The notes under the pieces were generated by a model. It searched no databases. It was not told where the DNA came from and was given only the letters and a program-made list of their open reading frames with translations. The translations under genes and the position numbers were made by a program. This document shows, piece after piece, positions 35,496 to 43,784 of a stretch of DNA of 64,000 nucleotides (position 1 is the first letter of the stretch; every line of letters begins with the position of its first letter). Origin of the DNA: Leisingera sp. NJS204 (GTDB taxonomy: Bacteria; Pseudomonadota; Alphaproteobacteria; Rhodobacterales; Rhodobacteraceae); assembly GCF_004123675.1 (NCBI RefSeq), contig NZ_CP035420.1, positions 62,001 to 126,000 of the forward strand. The letters run 5' to 3'.

Positions 35496-36695
35496 GTGCC
35501 GGCAATTTCCGTCATCGTTCCGACGTTCAACCGCAGAGATTACCTCCTGGAGGCGCTGGCGGCGCTGCAGCAGCAGTCGCGGCCGGTTGATCAGATCATT
35601 GTCTGGGATGATGGCTCTTCTGATGGCACCAGTGAAGCCGTGGCCGCCGTCCGCGATCCGCGGCTGCAATACCACCGGGCGGAAAATGCCGGCAAGGCGG
35701 CGGCGCTGAACCGGGCGCTGGCGCTGGCCGGCGGCGATTACATCTGGATCTGCGACGACGATGACATTGCCGCCCCGGACGCGGCAGAGCGGCTGGCGGG
35801 GATATTGGACGCGGCCCCCGGGACCGGCATCGCGGGGGGCAGCTACAACCGGTTCCGCGATACCCCGCAGGGCCGCGAGGCGACCGGCCCCGGCTATTGG
35901 CCCGATCTTGGCACCGGCTCGCCGCTGCGCCATCTGCTGGAGGATATCTTTCTGTTCCAGAACGCCACCCTGGTGCGGCGCCAGTGTTATGACCGGGCCG
36001 GCCCGTTCCGCGAGGATCTGCCGCGCTCGATCGATTACGACATGATTGTGCGGCTGGCGGTGCGCTTTCCCATAGAGATGACCAGCCGGGTGCTGTTTCT
36101 GCAGCGCAAGCACGACGGTGAACGCGGCCCGGCCGGCCACCGCCACGCCGCCAGCGCCGCCGACCGCGTCTGGGCCGAGCAGGACAGGGCGGTGTTCCGG
36201 GGGTTGCGTGATCATCTGCCGCTGCCGCTGATGGAAGCGATGTTCACAGGCGAACCGGCGCAGGTGCGCCGCGCCGCGCATCTGCAGCGCGGCGGCGTCT
36301 TTGCCCGGCACGGGCTGTGGCAGGAAGCGCTGGAGGATTTCGAGGCCGCCGCCGCCGCGGCGCCTGCGGTGCCGCTGGCCCCGGCTGAGGTTGCGATCTG
36401 CCGCCGGGCGGTCTCCGGCAAGCACGGGGTTGTCTTCAGCCCGCAGGACAGCGCCCGCCTTGTGCAGCTGCGCCGCAGCGGGCGCAGCGGGTCTGAAATA
36501 ACCGCCAGCCTGGGGCGCGGTCTGCTGTGGTCGCTGCGCCGCGCGCTGACCGGCTGCGATGCGGCCGAAACCCTGCGCCTTGCCCGGATGCTCGGCACCA
36601 CCCGCCTGCAGCTGCGGCCCGCTCCCGTCTCCGATCCTGGCAGCGCGGAGCTGCATGAGAACAGCACATTGCCACCCAGCGCCTATAACTGGTGA
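35496..36695 (+). CDS. GT2 glycosyltransferase with helical C-terminal extension
   Basis: The 399-residue product begins ISVIVPTFNRRDYLLEALAA. It has VWDDGSSDGTSEAV near 38-51, the CDDDDIAAPDAAERL metal site near 88, and DLPRSIDYDMIVRLA near 175. The GT-A domain ends near 235. The remaining 160 residues are Ala/Arg-rich helices (AQVRRAAHLQRGGVFARHGL, then WQEALEDFEAAAAAAP) that look like TPR-type repeats and could contact a partner. The start is GTG 35496, with only a weak AGG upstream. It stands alone, between a divergent sulfotransferase gene and a convergent GT2 gene. Confidence 0.85.
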   Translation: MPAISVIVPTFNRRDYLLEALAALQQQSRPVDQIIVWDDGSSDGTSEAVAAVRDPRLQYHRAENAGKAAALNRALALAGGDYIWICDDDDIAAPDAAERLAGILDAAPGTGIAGGSYNRFRDTPQGREATGPGYWPDLGTGSPLRHLLEDIFLFQNATLVRRQCYDRAGPFREDLPRSIDYDMIVRLAVRFPIEMTSRVLFLQRKHDGERGPAGHRHAASAADRVWAEQDRAVFRGLRDHLPLPLMEAMFTGEPAQVRRAAHLQRGGVFARHGLWQEALEDFEAAAAAAPAVPLAPAEVAICRRAVSGKHGVVFSPQDSARLVQLRRSGRSGSEITASLGRGLLWSLRRALTGCDAAETLRLARMLGTTRLQLRPAPVSDPGSAELHENSTLPPSAYNW

Positions 36696-36711
36696 TTTGC
36701 AGAGGCCGTCC

Positions 36712-37701
36712 CTAGCTTTCCCTCCGTCCCAGGCCCAGCCTGCGCCGCCCGCGCAACCAGGCCTGCTCCAGCAGTTTTCCCAGCAGCGCCGCCGACACTG
36801 CGGGCGGTGACAGCCACAGCGCCGCCATGCTGCGCAGATCCCTGGCCCGCACGGCGTCGATCATCCGCCGCCAGACCCATTCCTTATGCACTTCCCGGCA
36901 ATGGAGGCGGATGGCGGCACGGGCGCTGTGGTCCAGCTCCGGCGCGCTGAGCAGCCGCCGGTCGGCCTGCACCAGCGCCCCGAGATCATCTGTGCTGTGG
37001 CAGCCGCTCAGGGAGTTTTCCCGGTAAACGGCGAAATAGCCCCGCGGGTCCACCAGCCGGAAGGCCGCCCCGGCGGCAAGCACCCGGGCATAGAGAATAT
37101 AATCCTCGGCCAATCGCAGATCCTCGGCGTAGCGCAGCCCGTTTTGCTGCAGAAAGGCGCGCCGCATCAGCGGTTTGATAAAGCCCAGCTCGCCCCGCTG
37201 GCCGCGGCTGCCATGCGTATTGGCGTCCGCAAAAAGCTCCAGCGTGATCTGCATCCGCCCGAAGTCATGCGGGCTCCAGAGCCGCCGTGCGGTAGCCGCA
37301 GGGTCATCCTCGGTGACCATGTAAAGATCATCCGCCAGGCAATCGAGCGCCCCGGCCTCGGCCTCGGCCGCCAGCCGGGCGATACGGTCCGGGGCCATGT
37401 GGTCATCGGCGTCCAGCACTGCAATCCAGGGCGCCGTGGCGGCCTCAATGGCGCGGTTGCGGGCTGCGGCGGGCCCGGCATTGCGCGGCTGGCGCAGCAC
37501 CGTGGCCCGCGGCACGCCGCGGCACAGCCGCTCGGCCAGATCCGCAGTGCCGTCCTGCGAGGCATCGTCAACCACCACGACCTCAACCGGCACCGTCTGG
37601 GCAAAGGCCGAGCGCAAGGCCCGCTCCAGCGTGGCTTCGGCGTTATAGGCGGCAATCACGATGGTTGCCCGCGGCGGCGCTACGGGCGCGGCCGGCTTCA
37701 T
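36712..37701 (-). CDS. GT2 family glycosyltransferase (ExoU-like)
   Basis: The 329-residue product shows ATIVIAAYNAEATLERALRS (about 11-30), VVVDDASQDGTADLAERLC near 43-61, the AVLDADDHMAPDR metal site near 96-108, and AEDYILYARVLAAG near 193 as the base block. It is probably a cytosolic EPS side-chain transferase; the layout resembles the enzyme at 26001. ATG 37701 overlaps the GtrA stop (ATGA); the longer frame to 37830 would lie inside the GtrA gene. The coupling to GtrA and UbiA suggests that the three act in one branch. Donor unknown. Confidence 0.88.
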   Translation of the reverse strand: MKPAAPVAPPRATIVIAAYNAEATLERALRSAFAQTVPVEVVVVDDASQDGTADLAERLCRGVPRATVLRQPRNAGPAAARNRAIEAATAPWIAVLDADDHMAPDRIARLAAEAEAGALDCLADDLYMVTEDDPAATARRLWSPHDFGRMQITLELFADANTHGSRGQRGELGFIKPLMRRAFLQQNGLRYAEDLRLAEDYILYARVLAAGAAFRLVDPRGYFAVYRENSLSGCHSTDDLGALVQADRRLLSAPELDHSARAAIRLHCREVHKEWVWRRMIDAVRARDLRSMAALWLSPPAVSAALLGKLLEQAWLRGRRRLGLGRRES

Positions 37702-38123
37702 GCCGCCCGCACCCGCATCGTCTCGCGGAACACAAAGCGGCGGTCGAGCCGGTATTTGACCGCATAGCCCACAGCAAGTCCCAGCACCGCGCCCAGCTCG
37801 CGCATTGCATCGCTCTGCCACAGCAGCCAAAAGACGGTCTCGGTGCCCCAGAAGATCGCGGTCGTGACCAGCCCCATCGCGGTATACAGCGTGAATTTCC
37901 GGCCATGCGCGGCCAGTCCCCGGGTCGCATCGGCAAAGATCCAGCGCTTATCCAGGACATATTTCAGGGCCAGCCCGGCGATTGTGCCGCAGCCCACCGC
38001 GGCGGCAAAACCGCCCGCGCTGCTGCCGCTTGCAGCCAGCACCAGCCGCTGCACCGCCAGATTGGCCAGCACCGCCAGCACCGCAAAGGCGCCATAGCGC
38101 AGGGCCAGCGCGGTGCCGCTCAC
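37698..38123 (-). CDS. GtrA family membrane protein
   Basis: The 141-residue product has four hydrophobic segments, with the family landmarks FAAAVGCGTIAGLALKYVLDKRWIF (about 38-62; key residues G-x-G, Y-x-x-D-K-x-W-x-F) and YAVKYRLDRRFVFRE near 122. GtrA proteins take part in moving polyprenyl-phosphate sugars across the inner membrane; mycobacterial Rv3789, in the arabinan pathway, is a member. ATG 38123 overlaps the UbiA stop, so it is translationally coupled to the prenyltransferase-like gene. Its cargo may be the lipid-linked sugar made by that enzyme (inference). Confidence 0.92.
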   Translation of the reverse strand: MSGTALALRYGAFAVLAVLANLAVQRLVLAASGSSAGGFAAAVGCGTIAGLALKYVLDKRWIFADATRGLAAHGRKFTLYTAMGLVTTAIFWGTETVFWLLWQSDAMRELGAVLGLAVGYAVKYRLDRRFVFRETMRVRAA

Positions 38124-39583
38124 AGCATCACCCCGCCCAGGGCAAACAGAAAGATCAGCGCCAGGCAGACAATGGAAACATAATCCCGCGCCGCAAACAC
38201 CACCGGATCATCATGCATCCAGCCGCGGTGGGTGATCATCACCATCCGGCTGAGCCAGAACAGCAGCACCAGGCAGATGCCCCACAGCGCCTCCGGATAG
38301 GCATAAAGCTCGCGCACCCCGCCGGTGTTGAGATAAAGCGCCATCACCAGCACCGACATATAGCCCGAAGACACCGCCATATTGGCCACCAGCGGCGTGT
38401 CCGATGTGCGGTAGCCGCGCCCGGCCACCGTCTTGTCCCCGCCGCCGCCTTCGGCAACCAGCTCGGCCTGCCGCTTCATCGCCGCCAGCGCAAAGAAGAA
38501 GAACATCGAAAACGCCAGCAGCCAGACCGACAGCGGGATCCCGGTGGCCACCCCCCCGGCGATGATCCGCAGGGTGTAAAGGCCGGCCAGCGCGCAGATG
38601 TCCACCACCAGGCGGCGCTTGAGCAGGAAGGAATAGACCGTGGTGACCGCATAGTAGAATGCCATCACCGCCGCAAAGGCCGGCCCGAGCGCAAAGGCAA
38701 TGGCAAAGCCGGCCAGCAGCAGCCCCGGCGCCAGCACCGTGCCCCAGGCCAGCGGCAGCCGGCCGCTGGCAAAGGGCCGCAGCCGTTTGCGCGGGTGCAC
38801 CCGGTCGGCGGCCAGATCCAGCAGATCATTCAGCAGATAAACCGAGGAGGCAATCAGGCTGTAGGCGGCAAAGGCCATCAGCGTCTGCACGATGGCTGCA
38901 AGGCCGAACTGATGCGCCGCCATCAGCGGCAGGAACACCAGGACATTCTTCAGCCATTGATGCGGCCGCATCGCCCGCAGCAGCGGCCGCAGACGGTCCT
39001 CCCTGGGGGTCAGGTGCAGCACGGTCCCGGTGGTGCGCTCCGCCTCTGCCGCCAGCCGCGGCGGCAGGCCCACGGTGACCGCCTGGGCGGCACTGCGCCA
39101 GACCGCCAGATCCGCCCGGGAGTCGCCGATATAGGCGTATCCTTTGTCGCCATAAAGCGCCCGCAGCCGTGCCGCCTTGGCCTCTCCCTTCAGGTTTTCC
39201 TGCCCGTCCGAGCCGATCGCCTCGTCGAACAGTTCCAAATGATCGGCGATACGCGTCACGATGTTCTGGTCCGAGGCCGAGACCAGCGCTGTGCGGCCGC
39301 CCTGCTGGCGCCATTCGGCGACATAGGCGATCACTTTTTCATTATAAGGCAGCGTCGCCGCATCAACCGGGCCGGCGCGTTCCAGAAACCGCTTCAGCGG
39401 CGCCCGGCCCTGGCCCAGCTTGCCCAGTACCGGCAGCACGCTGGTCCATCGGCGCGACAGCGCCGACCAGGCCGTTTCAAACAGCATATCCGTCCGCAGC
39501 AGGCTGCCGTCGAGGTCGACGACCAGCGTCAGATCCGCAATTCCGGCTTTGGTAAGGGTCCCGAGCCCCCGTGAATCATCCAT
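38120..39583 (-). CDS. HAD-UbiA fusion, decaprenyl-phosphate phosphoribosyltransferase-like
   Basis: The 487-residue product is a fusion. Residues 15-200 form a HAD-type phosphatase (VVDLDGSLLRTD near 21-32 with both Asp; ALVSASDQN near 102; YAYIGDSRADLAVW near 156). Residues 215-487 form an eight- or nine-helix UbiA prenyltransferase (RPHQWLKNVLVFLP near 214; NDLLDLAADRVHPRKRLRP near 251-269; a second Asp-rich site is weaker). Mycobacterial Rv3806c uses this UbiA fold to put phosphoribose on decaprenyl phosphate, and the next step needs a phosphatase, which the HAD domain could provide. It is coupled to GtrA. ATG 39583 is chosen over the 5' extension, which has no start signal. Confidence 0.88.
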   Translation of the reverse strand: MDDSRGLGTLTKAGIADLTLVVDLDGSLLRTDMLFETAWSALSRRWTSVLPVLGKLGQGRAPLKRFLERAGPVDAATLPYNEKVIAYVAEWRQQGGRTALVSASDQNIVTRIADHLELFDEAIGSDGQENLKGEAKAARLRALYGDKGYAYIGDSRADLAVWRSAAQAVTVGLPPRLAAEAERTTGTVLHLTPREDRLRPLLRAMRPHQWLKNVLVFLPLMAAHQFGLAAIVQTLMAFAAYSLIASSVYLLNDLLDLAADRVHPRKRLRPFASGRLPLAWGTVLAPGLLLAGFAIAFALGPAFAAVMAFYYAVTTVYSFLLKRRLVVDICALAGLYTLRIIAGGVATGIPLSVWLLAFSMFFFFALAAMKRQAELVAEGGGGDKTVAGRGYRTSDTPLVANMAVSSGYMSVLVMALYLNTGGVRELYAYPEALWGICLVLLFWLSRMVMITHRGWMHDDPVVFAARDYVSIVCLALIFLFALGGVML

Positions 39584-40128
39584 CGCAATCCCGCAATAAA
39601 ACAGAGTGGCGCGCACCCGGCATCCTGGTTCCAAGCCCGGCGCCCGATCAAGAAACATAGAGCAAACAATTGCAATGTCTTGCGTAAATGCGCGGGGCCT
39701 CCTCCAAACGGCCCTGGGCAATTGCGCACCGGAACAGATGCTTGACGCAAGAACAGGTCTCGTGATTACCTTTAGGCGAAGCGGGGGATCAGCGGCGGGA
39801 CGTGTTCCGTTTGAACATCAGGTCCAAACAGACCCTGGCGCAAAATGCCGCCGGGAGCGAACGTTTTGCGGAACGCCGGTTTCGCCCCCTGTCCTTGTTT
39901 GCCCTGACTGGAGGCAGTGCTGATATGCGGTTGCCGATACAGACACTCTCATCTATCGCTGCGGTCTGTGCCGGTTTGCGATGATGTGCCTGCGCCGCCA
40001 TATCCCAGCCTCTTGTGCGGCCCGTCCCGGAGCTGCAGCCCTGGGGCCGGCCCCGCCCGCAAAAGCCGCTCAGTTGACGCCGCGGTCCCGTGTTTGTTTT
40101 CCAGTGTCAGTTTCAGGTATCCGCCGCC
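39584..40128. other. 545-base divergent gap, probable control region
   Basis: No gene is convincing. A TTGACG box at 39742-39747 followed after 16 bases by GATTAC (39764-39769) is a possible rightward promoter, about 360 bases before the GT2 start. The rest has no repeat or hairpin that I would defend. Confidence 0.3.
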
Positions 40129-41058
40129 ATGCAGCGTTCTGTCGTGCCCCGGACTAAGGTTGCCATTGCCGTTTGCACCTATGCCCGCCAGGAGGACCTG
40201 GAAAGACTGCTGGTCTCCCTGCAGGATCTGCAGGCCGGCCCGGACCTGTGCCCGCGGGTGATTGTGATCGACAATGATTCCCGGAAATCGGCCGAAACCC
40301 TGGTGCAGAGCTTTCAGTCCCGGCTGCCCTGGCCGGTGGACTATGTGCATGAACCGCAGGCCGGCATCCCCTTTGCCCGCAACCGCGCTATCCGCGCAGC
40401 GGCCGGCGATGATTACCTGGCCTTTGTGGACGACGACGAGACCGTCGATCCGCAGTGGCTGAACGCGCTGATGGCGGTAGCACAGAAAACCGGGGCCGCC
40501 TTTGTCCAGGGACCGCTGACGATGACCGTCGAAGACGCCCGCGACAGCTGGTGGCTGGCCAGCGGGTTCTTCAAGCAAAAGAGTTTCTCCGATCTCAGCC
40601 CGCGCTCGGAAAGCTGGACCAACAACGTCCTGATCGATCTTGCCTTTGTGGCACGCCACAACTGCAGGTTCGACGCAACGCTGCGGTTCGACGGCGGCTC
40701 GGACACGCTGTTCTTTCAGGACGTGGTGGCGGCCGGCGGCACAGGCCGCTTTGCCGCCAATGCAATGGTCTATGAAATCCAGAAGAAAAGCCGCCTCACC
40801 TGGAAATGGGCAACACTGCGGCAGTACCGCTATGGCATCACCCGGGCCAATACGGTGCTGCTGCGCAAACCGCGCAGCTATGCCGGGCTTTATTGCGGGA
40901 TCCGCGGCACGGCGATGGTCGGCCTTGGTATTCTGAAGCTGCCGCGCGGGCTTGTCCTGGGCCGGGCCGGGCTGGCCGACGGGGTGGCGCTGATCGCCCG
41001 CGGCACCGGCGTCCTTTCCGGCTTCTTCGGCGCCCGGCGGCGGGAATACGCCCGGTGA
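40129..41058 (+). CDS. GT2 family glycosyltransferase (paralogue of the gene at 27750)
   Basis: The 309-residue enzyme carries VAIAVCTYARQEDLERLLVS (about 10-29), VIDNDSRKSAE near 44, YVHEPQAGIPFARNRAIR near 68, FVDDDETVDPQWL near 95 and GGSDTLFFQDVVAAGGTGRF near 185. It matches the protein at 27750 over its whole length, including ESWTNNVLIDLAFVARHNCR and a basic C-terminal FFGARRREYAR (TGARMLGYPR there). I use ATG 40129; GTG 40090 is an alternative. Its stop overlaps the GTG of the next GT2 gene. Confidence 0.87.
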   Translation: MQRSVVPRTKVAIAVCTYARQEDLERLLVSLQDLQAGPDLCPRVIVIDNDSRKSAETLVQSFQSRLPWPVDYVHEPQAGIPFARNRAIRAAAGDDYLAFVDDDETVDPQWLNALMAVAQKTGAAFVQGPLTMTVEDARDSWWLASGFFKQKSFSDLSPRSESWTNNVLIDLAFVARHNCRFDATLRFDGGSDTLFFQDVVAAGGTGRFAANAMVYEIQKKSRLTWKWATLRQYRYGITRANTVLLRKPRSYAGLYCGIRGTAMVGLGILKLPRGLVLGRAGLADGVALIARGTGVLSGFFGARRREYAR

Positions 41059-41960
41059 GCTGCCGCATCGACATCTGTGTCTGCACCTTCCGCCGCCCGA
41101 TGCTGTCAGAAACCCTGGCCACCCTGCAGGCGGTTGAGCCGCCGCCGGGATGCAGCCTGCATCTGCTGGTGGTCGACAATGATGACACGCCATCCGCCCG
41201 CGCAATTGCAGAACAGGCCGCACTGCCCTTCCCCGTCACCTATATTCATGCGCCTGCCCGCAACATCTCGGTGGCGCGCAATGCCGGGCTGGAGGCCGCT
41301 TGCGGCCGTTTTCTGGCATTCCTAGACGACGATGAAATGGCAACGCCCGGCTGGCTGAGGCACCTCTATGCAAAAGCCGAAGACAGCAGCGCCGACGCGG
41401 TGTTCGGCCCGGCGGTTTCGATCTACCCCGAAGGCACCGAAGACTGGATGATCAGCGGCGACTATCACTCCACCAAACCGCCGCCGCAACCCGGGCCGGT
41501 GCAGACCGGCTGCACCGCCAATGTTCTGATCCGGCGCCGCGCCCCCAGCGTGGCAGGCTTGCGGTTCGACCCGGGACTGGGCCGCTCCGGCGGCGAAGAC
41601 ACGGTGTTCTTCCGCCAGGTCTATGCCCGCGGCGGGGTGCTGCGGTTCGCCCCGCTTGCGCTGGTTTATGAAAAAGTCGCCCCCCAACGCCTGTCGCTGG
41701 GCTGGCTCCTGCAGCGCAGGCTGCGGGCCGGGCAAAGCCATGCGCATGCGCGGATCCTGACCTCATCCGCGCCGCTGCGGACACGGGCCGGGCTACTGCT
41801 TGCAGCACTGGCCAAGGGCGGCTTTTGCGCTGCCATGAGCGGGCTCCAAGCCGCCAGCAAACCCCGGCGCAATTTCTGGCTGATCCGGGGCGCGCTGCAT
41901 CTGGGCACCGCAAGCAAATGCTTCGGCATGCGCGAGCAGGTGCTTTACGGCGGCACATGA
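41055..41960 (+). CDS. GT2 family glycosyltransferase
   Basis: The 301-residue enzyme starts at GTG 41055, overlapping the upstream TGA (GTGA); the longer open frame to 40806 is a shadow. It shows IDICVCTFRRPMLSETLATL, VVDNDDTPSARAIAEQAALP near 37, YIHAPARNISVARNAGLEA near 62, FLDDDEMATPGWL near 89, and GGEDTVFFRQVYARGGVLRF near 175. It is the third member of the GT2 subfamily represented at 27750 and 40129 but is more divergent in its C-terminal third. The two adjacent genes probably add sequential sugars. Confidence 0.87.
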   Translation: MSCRIDICVCTFRRPMLSETLATLQAVEPPPGCSLHLLVVDNDDTPSARAIAEQAALPFPVTYIHAPARNISVARNAGLEAACGRFLAFLDDDEMATPGWLRHLYAKAEDSSADAVFGPAVSIYPEGTEDWMISGDYHSTKPPPQPGPVQTGCTANVLIRRRAPSVAGLRFDPGLGRSGGEDTVFFRQVYARGGVLRFAPLALVYEKVAPQRLSLGWLLQRRLRAGQSHAHARILTSSAPLRTRAGLLLAALAKGGFCAAMSGLQAASKPRRNFWLIRGALHLGTASKCFGMREQVLYGGT

Positions 41961-42343
41961 CAGCCGGCGCAGGCCGCCGCTTCCCGCCCCCTAGACACAT
42001 CTGGAACATGGCAGGCCGCCTGGCGCAGAACCGCCATTCTCCGCCGGCGGGTTCGGCTGCGGCAGCAGAATTCTGCTGAAATGCGGCTGGCCGGGCCCTG
42101 CCGATTGCACTGACACAGAAAATAGTGTCCGAAAGCCAATCAAAGGGCTCGCGCAGAGACCGCACACGAGGGGCGCAAAGGGGTCTTACGGGACACGCTT
42201 GGAAGATAACGTGTGTTCAAGCCAATGTGAACACAACATCTTGCGGTTTTTGAGGAGAGACCGTAGGATTTGACTATGAGAAGGGATCGCGCAATGATTG
42301 TGGGTATGATACATGTCTGCAACCCTGAACGGAGCCGCCTTGT
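41961..42343. promoter_or_regulatory. Control region with palindrome and promoter-like boxes
   Basis: The first 200 bases show nothing. A perfect inverted repeat, GTGTTCA (42213-42219) and TGAACAC (42228-42234) with an 8-base spacer, looks like a regulator site. Downstream, TTGACT (42270-42275) and AATGAT (42293-42298), 17 bases apart, form a reasonable sigma-70-type promoter for the small ORF at 42344. Confidence 0.45.
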
Positions 42344-42535
42344 ATGAGACACCTGCCTGTAAGCGCACCGAGCTTTGCCCTCTGCCTGGGCCTGGTTTTG
42401 ATGCTGTCCGGCGCCTCCTGGTGGCTTGCTGCCGCGGGATTGCTGCTTGGGGCGCCGCTTTTTGTGGCTGCCTGCTATGCCGTCTGCACCGCCATTCTGC
42501 CCTGTGATCCAGCCGCGCGGCGCCAGCGCCGGTAA
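42344..42535 (+). CDS. Small membrane protein, 63 aa
   Basis: I do not recognise the family. The product has a short polar start, two adjacent hydrophobic segments (about 10-28 and 29-50, separated by a single Trp-Trp turn in GASWWLAAAG) and a basic Arg-rich tail (PAARRQRR). It follows a promoter-like pair and palindrome, and GGAG at 42331-42334 lies 9 bases before the ATG. It is isolated between GT2 and exoY genes. It could be a small accessory membrane protein of the EPS machinery. Chance hydrophobic ORFs are common in GC-rich DNA, so confidence is limited. Confidence 0.4.
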   Translation: MRHLPVSAPSFALCLGLVLMLSGASWWLAAAGLLLGAPLFVAACYAVCTAILPCDPAARRQRR

Positions 42536-42698
42536 CCCGGCCGCGCGCCGTTTCGGGTCTCCCGCCCGGACATTTTCCAGCCCCCAGCACCTGTCTGGCA
42601 GCCTCCCCCCGTGCCAAAGCAGCAGCTGGTGAAGCTGCTTGTGACCGGAGACTGCCCCGCCCGCGGCCGCTGTTTCAAACAGGCCGCAGGCTTGGCTC

Positions 42699-43412
42699 TC
42701 AGCAGCCGGTGCGCTTGATCACCACCAGCCAGGTCTTGAACAGGATCCGCAGGTCCAGCAGGAAGCTCATGTTGCGCAGATAGTCGTCATCCATCGACAC
42801 GCGCTCGCCATAGGTGACGCTGTTGCGTCCCGAAACCTGCCAGAACCCTGTGATCCCCGGGGTTTGCGCCAGATAGGACCCGGACTGGCTGCCGTATTTC
42901 CTGATCTCGTCCGCAACCACGGGCCGCGGCCCGACAAAGCTCATCTCGCCGGCCAGCACATTCCAGATTTGCGGCAGCTCATCCAGGCTGGATTTGCGCA
43001 GGAAATCCCCGAACCGCGTCACCCGCGGATCCTTGGCCAGCTTGCGGCTGGCCTCCCATTCCTTTGCAGCCTCGGGATGATCGCGCAGATAGGCCTGCAG
43101 CTTCTCTTCCGCCCCCATCACCATGGTCCGGATCTTCCAGCACTTGAAGCTGGTGCCGCCCCGGCCGATCCGGGTATGCCCGAAAAAGCCCGGCCCGCCG
43201 TCCCGCCGGGCTGCCAGCCATAGGATGGCAATCAGCGGCGCAATCAGCGGCAGCAGCGCCATGGCCAGCAAAAGATCAAAGACCCGCTTGCCGACGCGGC
43301 GGTAGATCCCCCCCGTTTTTACAAGCCTGGCAACAGCCGTGTCGGTCCCCCCGCAGGTCCCCGAAGCATCGAAATTTCGTAACGGAACCTGGTACTCAAC
43401 AACATTTTTCAT
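42699..43412 (-). CDS. exoY: Undecaprenyl-phosphate sugar phosphotransferase, ExoY-like
   Basis: The 237-residue product has one N-terminal membrane helix ([20 protein letters not shown], about 47-66), as in single-span phosphoglycosyl transferases. The catalytic core follows: [20 protein letters not shown] near 79-98 and [20 protein letters not shown] near 142-161, then VGPRP. The closing [20 protein letters not shown] lies near 187. ExoY transfers galactose-1-phosphate from UDP-galactose to undecaprenyl phosphate and starts succinoglycan synthesis; the sugar here may differ. ATG 43412 is used; the frame extends to 43433. A good leftward promoter lies at 43484-43513. Confidence 0.93.
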   Translation of the reverse strand: MKNVVEYQVPLRNFDASGTCGGTDTAVARLVKTGGIYRRVGKRVFDLLLAMALLPLIAPLIAILWLAARRDGGPGFFGHTRIGRGGTSFKCWKIRTMVMGAEEKLQAYLRDHPEAAKEWEASRKLAKDPRVTRFGDFLRKSSLDELPQIWNVLAGEMSFVGPRPVVADEIRKYGSQSGSYLAQTPGITGFWQVSGRNSVTYGERVSMDDDYLRNMSFLLDLRILFKTWLVVIKRTGC

Positions 43413-43483
43413 ACTCACTACCCAAAACACCACATCAGGGCAAACTAGAACAACTTGATAAAATTTCCCCCCTGACAGACGTT

Positions 43484-43513
43484 ATTCTAAGCGCGATTCT
43501 CAAAAAAAGTAAA
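43484..43513 (-). promoter_or_regulatory. Putative exoY promoter
   Basis: On the minus strand TTTACT (43513-43508) and TAGAAT (43489-43484) are 18 bases apart, inside an AT-rich island (43440-43545) that contrasts with the GC-rich surroundings. Transcription would start near 43477, about 65 bases before the exoY ATG. Confidence 0.5.
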
Positions 43514-43740
43514 TTTTTAACTAAGAATTCAAGGTGAGCTGAAATTCAGGAAGACGCTGTGTTCCACGGGACCGTCTTGCGCAAACCCGCTTTCTGTTTT
43601 TTGGATCACCCTGATAACCTGTGCCCCGGGAAACCGGCTCTTACGCATTCATCTGCTGCGGTATGAACGGCCTGCGGCAGGCCTGACTGGCACGGAATTT
43701 GCCACTTCAACCTCGCCCCCTAATTATAGATTGCAGGGAT

Positions 43741-43758
43741 GCCAAGCGCGCGCTTGGC
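43741..43758. repeat. Perfect 18-bp palindrome upstream of the LamG/PQQ gene
   Basis: GCCAAGCGCGCGCTTGGC reads the same on both strands and ends 26 bases before the ATG at 43785. It lies just after an AT-rich stretch (TAATTATAGA, 43721-43730) that could be a -10 region. It may be an operator, or a 5' UTR hairpin that affects translation. Confidence 0.5.
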
Positions 43759-43784
43759 CATTTAAAGATTGATTGGAAGATGTG

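Noticed and set aside
39606-39923. 105-codon plus-strand frame in the divergent gap
   Set aside because: No ribosome site, Arg/Cys/Pro-rich composition, no family resemblance; it covers the likely promoter region.
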